A DNA stretch of 64,000 bases from positions 8,408,880 through 8,472,879 of the forward strand of contig CATQJL010000112.1 of the NCBI GenBank assembly GCA_958299035.1, in the 5' to 3' direction. Shown piece by piece: positions 59,199 to 64,000 of this stretch. The position numbers and the translations under genes were made by a program. Source of the stretch: Cylicocyclus nassatus (Eukaryota; Nematoda; Chromadorea; Rhabditida; Strongylidae). Position 1 is the first letter of the stretch, and every line of letters begins with the position of its first letter. The notes under the pieces were generated by a model. That model did no database searches. It had not been told where the DNA came from and was given only the letters and a program-made list of their open reading frames with translations.

Positions 59199-60318
59199 CG
59201 GTATTTTGAGTAAAGCAATTCAGCATGCATTGAAAGGCAATCACTAAATAGCGTGTAATTATTTCTGGTACTTTTCAGGAAAATACGTATGTATGTAGGA
59301 AAATCATATCAAAACGCAGACAACATCTTTTTTTTTCTTTGAAAAAGTTGACCTGTAGGCTTCAGACAGCAAGATATATTCCCATAGAAAGACTTCTTGT
59401 GTTCTCACCGTATAATCACCTGTCTTCAGTGATTTTCTAAAGTAAATCCCTGCAAAGAATTTTCCAGCTTTTGGTAGAAGCCTTACTTCCAAAAAGCTCG
59501 CATATCAACAAATTATCCGAAAATCAGATCGTATAAAAGGTAACCTAACAAACACACACGATTTTTGATGACCGGTGAGATTTATTATGTTGTTTTATTA
59601 GCCTCGCACCAATTTACCGTAATATGTGAGCCATTGTCAAAAGAATGTTGATGTTCAAGTTTCAATGTTATGGTTTTCGTATTTTCAAATTTTTCATTTT
59701 TATGGATAACACTTTTATAATAGTATGTGTTCAAATGATATTGCATCTCGCACTCAGAGGAAAAGGTAAAAAAATAATTTTGAAGGTTCGAGCGTTTTGT
59801 TAAAGGGTTTTCAGTAAGTTGTGGTGGAAACTTGTGAGACAATCAAACCTGGTAACCCGGTAACCATAAAACATCCTTAGAGAGGTAGAATCTCGATGTT
59901 ATCGCTAGGATAAACAACCTCCGACTAACAGCTGCTCGTGTTCAACAGAGATTTGTAGGGACTACTTGATTCTATATTTTAACACCGAAATAACAAATCA
60001 TCAATCTGAATGTGAGCCCAGATAACAGCTAGGAGCTCAGATACTGTAGATGAAAGACAAAAATCATAGATTGTAGAGTGTTAGGGACAACATGATAACA
60101 AAAAGCCATGCAAAGAATTTTCTGATAAAATTTCTCCGTGGGATTCGTCAATAATTCCAAACTACCACACCAAATTTTGAAAGGAATGAAAATCGTCACG
60201 ATTATGCTCGAATTTCTCTCAAACGAAATGTCTCGTCACCCAAAAATGCATGTTTCCCAACTTTTCATCAAATAGCACGAAAGCGTGTTTCGAAGAATTT
60301 CTTCCAGAGTTGCTCTGT

Positions 60319-60575
60319 CCCAGGATTTCCGTTCGGCGGGAGGGGGAGGGGGAGGACTTTTTCCGATGAAGGTGCATGGCGTAAGCCGCGCACTCCGAAA
60401 AAATTTATGGGGTGTTCCTCAAAATTTTTGCGGGTCCCCAACCCCTAGAATCTGGAAAAAGGGGGCGTGGCGTCAGCGCTAATTTGAAAATTTTTAAAAA
60501 TTATTTCAATCGTTCAATCGTTATAAGTAATTTTCAAAAATATCGCGACCCGTTCTCGGGGGGGGGGGGGGCGCC
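60319..60575. mobile_element. degraded hAT-type MITE related to the one at 6452
   Basis: Read in reverse, it shares the homopolymer-GAGAACGGGTCGCG block, GGACCCGCAAAAATTTTGAG and AATCCTGGG with the 6452 element, but the outermost CAGTGGCGTACC ends are missing. The G tract at about 60558-60570 corresponds to the C tract of the other copy. Confidence 0.7.
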
Positions 60576-60701
60576 TTACTTATAATTACTTATATGGGTT
60601 ATAAAAATGCGCAAGTAACTTGTTTATTCTTGTGAACGATCGAAATAATTCTTTTAGCTATCACTGATATTTAGATATACTCAAAGCAATTCTTCTTCTT
60701 A

Positions 60702-61107
60702 CATGGGAGGTCCATTTAGTCGAAGTGGCCTTTCTGAATGATACACCACTTTGAGAGGCATTGAACGCTGATTCCAAACCTGTTTTCAATATCTGCCAAG
60801 CCCCTCCAAAAATTATGAAAACAACTGTTACGTTCTTTTTAGCACTCGAATGGAGCAATTTTGAGTACGAGTGTATTTGGAAGTTATTTATTGAATGAAG
60901 TGCTTTGGTAATTAACATTGGATCATTTGAATCCTGGACGAATTTTGTTCGAGTTGCACAATCAATTCAACCCACGAACGCTCAAAACTTGGCCTCTAGA
61001 AGTGTTTGGCAGATAATGAAGACAGATCTGATACTATCTTTCATTGCTCTTCAAAGTGATATAGGAGTTACATAAAAAGGCCACTTCGACTAAACGGACC
61101 TTCCTAG
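60702..61107. mobile_element. MITE with TTA duplications (406 bp)
   Basis: GGTCCATTTAGTCGAAGTGG (60709-60728) and its near-complement at the right (CCACTTCGACTAAACGGACC) form the TIR. TTA lies immediately outside on both sides (60699-60701 and 61108-61110). This suits PIF/Harbinger, although its terminus (CATGGGAG/CTAGGAAG) differs from the other Harbinger-type copies here. No ORF. Confidence 0.6.
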
Positions 61108-61640
61108 TTAAGCGCGGTTTTTTTTTGAAGGTCTGAATTCTGTCACAGTCGTCAACTAATACCGAAAATGTCTTCTAAACGCACAGAGAACATAGAATAT
61201 CTTCTGAATCTACTTATTTAGCATATTAATTTTTATGTTGTGTTACATACAAGGTGCGAGAAAACACACTGAAAGAACTGCGGATAGTCTTTGGTCTCCT
61301 TGTTTCCTGCTAAACTTCTTCTTCTGTCTTTTCTGAAAATTCTTTTTCCTTACCGAATACAGTGTCAAATGCTGTAGTTACCATCTTATCAATTCAATGT
61401 TGATGTTCTACCATGTTATAGATTATTTATAGAGTTTGATTTATCGGGATTTGCATTTTACTGTAATATGTGAACTCAGTGGCCAGTTCAAAACGTCAGT
61501 GCGGTCAAACACATGAAAAGATATTTTCCTCTTCATATTCAAAAGCAGCTAAAGACTCTACAAGCAGCAAATGTGCGCAAATGCACTTTGGGACTACCAT
61601 TATTTGTGCAATCTCTAAAAAAAGGTGAGTCCAAAATATA

Positions 61641-61945
61641 GGCGCCGTAAAACCTAATTGCCCGCGCCGTGCCTTGAACACCAGCGTAAGCGAGCGGTCG
61701 TCGCGAACGACTGTCGGCGTTCACTATATTCCAGAAAATCTTTCTTTAGCTTTCATGTTGTTCTCGTCAATGCAAGGTATATCTCGACTAAAGCTCCCTT
61801 CACAAGTTTAAAAAAATATGTGTGGAAAGGGTGCGCGCTCATTGTCGCTCGCAAAAAGCCGGTAGCGCTTCGGGACCAAACGTTCCCAGCAGCGCCGCGC
61901 CTTGGTGTTCAAAGCGACGCGTGGGCAATTAAATTTTACGGGGCC
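61641..61945. mobile_element. CpG-rich MITE with GGCGCCGTAAAA ends (305 bp)
   Basis: GGCGCCGTAAAACCTAATTG on the left and GGCCCCGTAAAATTTAATTG on the right reverse strand, followed by GCCC(G/A)CGC and TTGAACACCA in both arms. GC-rich compared with flanks. TSD not resolved. Confidence 0.65.
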
Positions 61946-62421
61946 TGTACGCCTCAGAGCTTCTGAAACAAAAATCCGCTTGTGCCACCCACTTTCCTTA
62001 TTTCATCGCTTCTCAATATTTGAGATTTTCTATAGTATGAACAGCCTGCCATTTCACTAAATGTCGATCAGAACAGTGGATAACAACGGTGTCTAAGCCA
62101 ATTTGGGTTTCCGAGCAGATCAATTGGCATTCCCGGTACGGCAGATACGGATAGAAAGTGGATTAAATTTGAAGATTTTGGAAATGGCCAACTCGCATTA
62201 TAATTCTTGTAACCTTTTCGATGTCCTTTTCCTTTCTTTACCTCGAGGAAAAGAAATAACGCACGAGCATATGTCTAAATACATAGAATTTCTGCATTGC
62301 TAGCCACAAACGACTTTCGGCAAAGCTCACCCTCAAATCCGAAAGTCTGAGGTGGGCTGATTGTTTACTTCCTGCTATATTCTCTCAAAACAACAACAAT
62401 CAATAATTATTTTCGTGAAAT

Positions 62422-62427
62422 TTTATT
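62422..62427 (-). promoter_or_regulatory. candidate polyadenylation signal of the MAP1-family gene
   Basis: On the minus strand an AATAAA hexamer lies about 440 nt after the stop codon at 62867. The intervening 3' UTR candidate is AT-rich and has no competing gene. Placement is by position only; another signal could be used. Confidence 0.25.
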
Positions 62428-62866
62428 GAAATTGAAAAAAACGTAACTCAACATGCAACAACTAAAACTACTCTTAAATATCGTATACAGTGTGTGATGC
62501 AATAAAAATTATGTTACATTACAGTTGAAAGGATAGCGATATTTGGGAAAAGAATGGGGGTCGTTAGGCTCTCGTAAAACACTAACGCACACACGCTGCA
62601 TTATTCAATACTAGTAAAATAGTTCACAGTAGCGAGAAAAAAACATAGTCAACCAGTTTTGATAAGATTACTCAAATTGTTTAGGGCATTTGCGAAAAGA
62701 AAGCTTGGTGGCGCTTATATAGAGAAATTGTCACTCGGCCTTTAAGCTCGTATAAATTATAGAAAAAAATTAAAATGATGCACGAGATTAGAAGTGGCTA
62801 GGATAACTATATGAGAATTTTTTGTTGTGGGTGTGTAAATTCAAATGAGTTTACGAGATAACTTGT

Positions 62867-63970
62867 TTAGAGTTCAATCTTGATCATATGGTAGTCTTCC
62901 CGTCCTTCTTCTGTGTTTATCGAAATTGTGTTATGTTCTAGGGATGAGTTCATAACTAGACCATATTCTTCCAGTTGGGCTGCATTTTCGGTGACAAATG
63001 CTTGTAAGGCGCTATGGTGCCTGGTCGGGATTATGCGGGTCTTGTGACCTGAAAGACATGGCGGGAAAGTCAAAAATTGTACAGTTTAAGGATAAAGAAA
63101 ACCAATAAATCAGAAAAAAATACCCATAAATCTTGATTTCCCTCTTACCATTGTTAAGCCAATGCTTTTTGCCAGTTAGCCAACCATCAAGCACAGCTGG
63201 AGAGACGTCTTCACTATGTAAAATGTAGTTAGCTGACCTGAAAATCGTTATTGAGCAGACATTGAAAGCGAATTTATGAGATAACTGACCTAATATTCGT
63301 GAAATACTCGACGGCGCTTTGTTCATCAGGAAGACTACATTTTCCGTTGAAATGTGGAACAGTTGCTAGCTCAAAGTAGAGTGGCCGCGACAAATGTGGG
63401 ACCGGAGGGGCTGGAACAGGATGGCCTTATTGGGGTGAATATGTTTGCTCCGATTTTGAAAACTTATTTGTGTGCTACTTCATGAAACAAGCTAAATCTG
63501 ATGGTTCCAAAAAGAGCTCAAAAGGAAGTGACACAAATGCAGTTCGAGTAATTCGCTATCAAAACAATCTTATTGAGATCCAAGACAATGCTATAGCAAC
63601 ATCAAATAAAGAAGATAAGAATTTTGAAACAAATGAGGAGATAGTCAAGGTGATTGTGGGTAAAGCAAAATCGATGCTTACCTCTGCCACGAGCTGCTGA
63701 TGGCGGTGGAAGGAAAAGCCGGGTATCGTGGGAATCAGCAGCGACCCGGAAACCCTCTTCATCGACCTGCAAAACACATTCTTGACCTCGATACAAACAA
63801 ATTTATGCGACTTCGCAATGTAGTGATGGGAACTGACTCAAACCCACCTCATGATGCTTTTTGCCATTCTCCTTCACTTCCATGTCCGAGCTACCATTGC
63901 TCAACGCATGATCAACACGTTCGGAGTCACTAGCAACACTCTCTAGTACATTGTCGATTACAGGATCAGT
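62867..63970 (-). CDS. maph-1: MAP1-family microtubule-associated protein, C-terminal (light-chain) exons, 5' end outside window
   Basis: Five exons are read on the minus strand: 63970-63848 (123 nt), 63766-63682 (85), 63410-63290 (121), 63237-63149 (89) and 63048-62867 (182). They sum to 600 nt, 199 codons plus TAA, and every junction keeps frame. Introns are 81, 271, 52 and 100 nt, with acceptors such as TTTTCAG and TCTTTCAG and GT donors. The joined C-terminus has the MAP1 light-chain signature in order: PLYFELATVPHFNGK, then VEYF-(3)-RSANYIL, then AVLDGWLTGKKHW, then RIIPT, and the terminal MIKIEL. In animal MAP1 proteins the matching motifs are PPVYVDLAYIP, FF-(2)-VR-(2)-YYV, AVLDALLEGKAQW, LIPT and KIEF/KVEF. 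The upstream exons are acidic and polar (TDPVIDNVLESV..., then VDEEGFRVAAD...), as in MAP1 linkers. In the family this domain belongs to the microtubule/actin-binding light chain. The gene continues beyond base 64000, so start and N-terminal domain are unseen. C. elegans has several maph-1 paralogues; which one this matches cannot be decided here. Confidence 0.85.
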
Positions 63971-64000
63971 CTGAAAAAAAAAACATCTCGTCATAGCGCA

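Overview
The window is AT-rich, intron-bearing eukaryotic DNA, most likely from a nematode, probably a rhabditid. The evidence is one spliced gene with TTTTCAG-type acceptors and introns of 52 to 271 nt, dispersed CTACAGTAATC motifs, and many small terminal-inverted-repeat (TIR) elements with short target-site duplications (TSDs). No operon-like gene cluster, rRNA, functional tRNA or CRISPR array is visible. Almost all short open frames are chance stretches in AT-rich DNA or lie inside repeats. Family names rest on reading motifs by eye; no database search was possible.

Only one convincing host gene is present. It lies at the right edge (62867-63970, minus strand) and runs off the window. Five exons join in frame into the conserved C-terminal light-chain domain of a MAP1-family microtubule-associated protein (C. 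elegans maph-1 genes, insect Futsch, vertebrate MAP1A/B/S).

The rest is a mobile-element graveyard. At 2.7-4.8 kb lie a TCGA-ended MITE, a 203-bp PIF/Harbinger-type MITE with TTA duplications, and a compact Penelope-like retroelement: a GIY-YIG endonuclease remnant between 432-bp inverted repeats, with a 12-bp TSD and a 41-bp one-sided tail. At 6.4-13.7 kb are a hAT-type MITE (8-bp TSD), a long-TIR MITE and a GGAAGTTCC-rich repeat. At 14.6-15.7 kb is a degenerate tandem repeat. At 22.0, 28.2 and 31.6 kb, three diverged copies of one TG...CA solo LTR share a terminal stem-loop with a compensatory base change. Between the second and third is a head-to-head MITE pair. At 33.9, 46.2 and 51.9 kb are three long palindromic mariner-like elements with TTAGGT ends. 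Between and after these are further hAT, piggyBac-like (TTAA), Harbinger and unclassified elements, two of them nested, plus a decayed hAT transposase at 50.3-51.1 kb.

The elements form no pathway. Taken together the window looks like gene-poor, repeat-rich DNA, such as a chromosome arm, ending at a neuronal/cytoskeletal gene. I found no convincing undescribed multi-gene system. The most informative signals are the covarying LTR stem-loop, the Penelope-like element with hammerhead-like motifs in both arms, and the three palindromic mariner-like elements.
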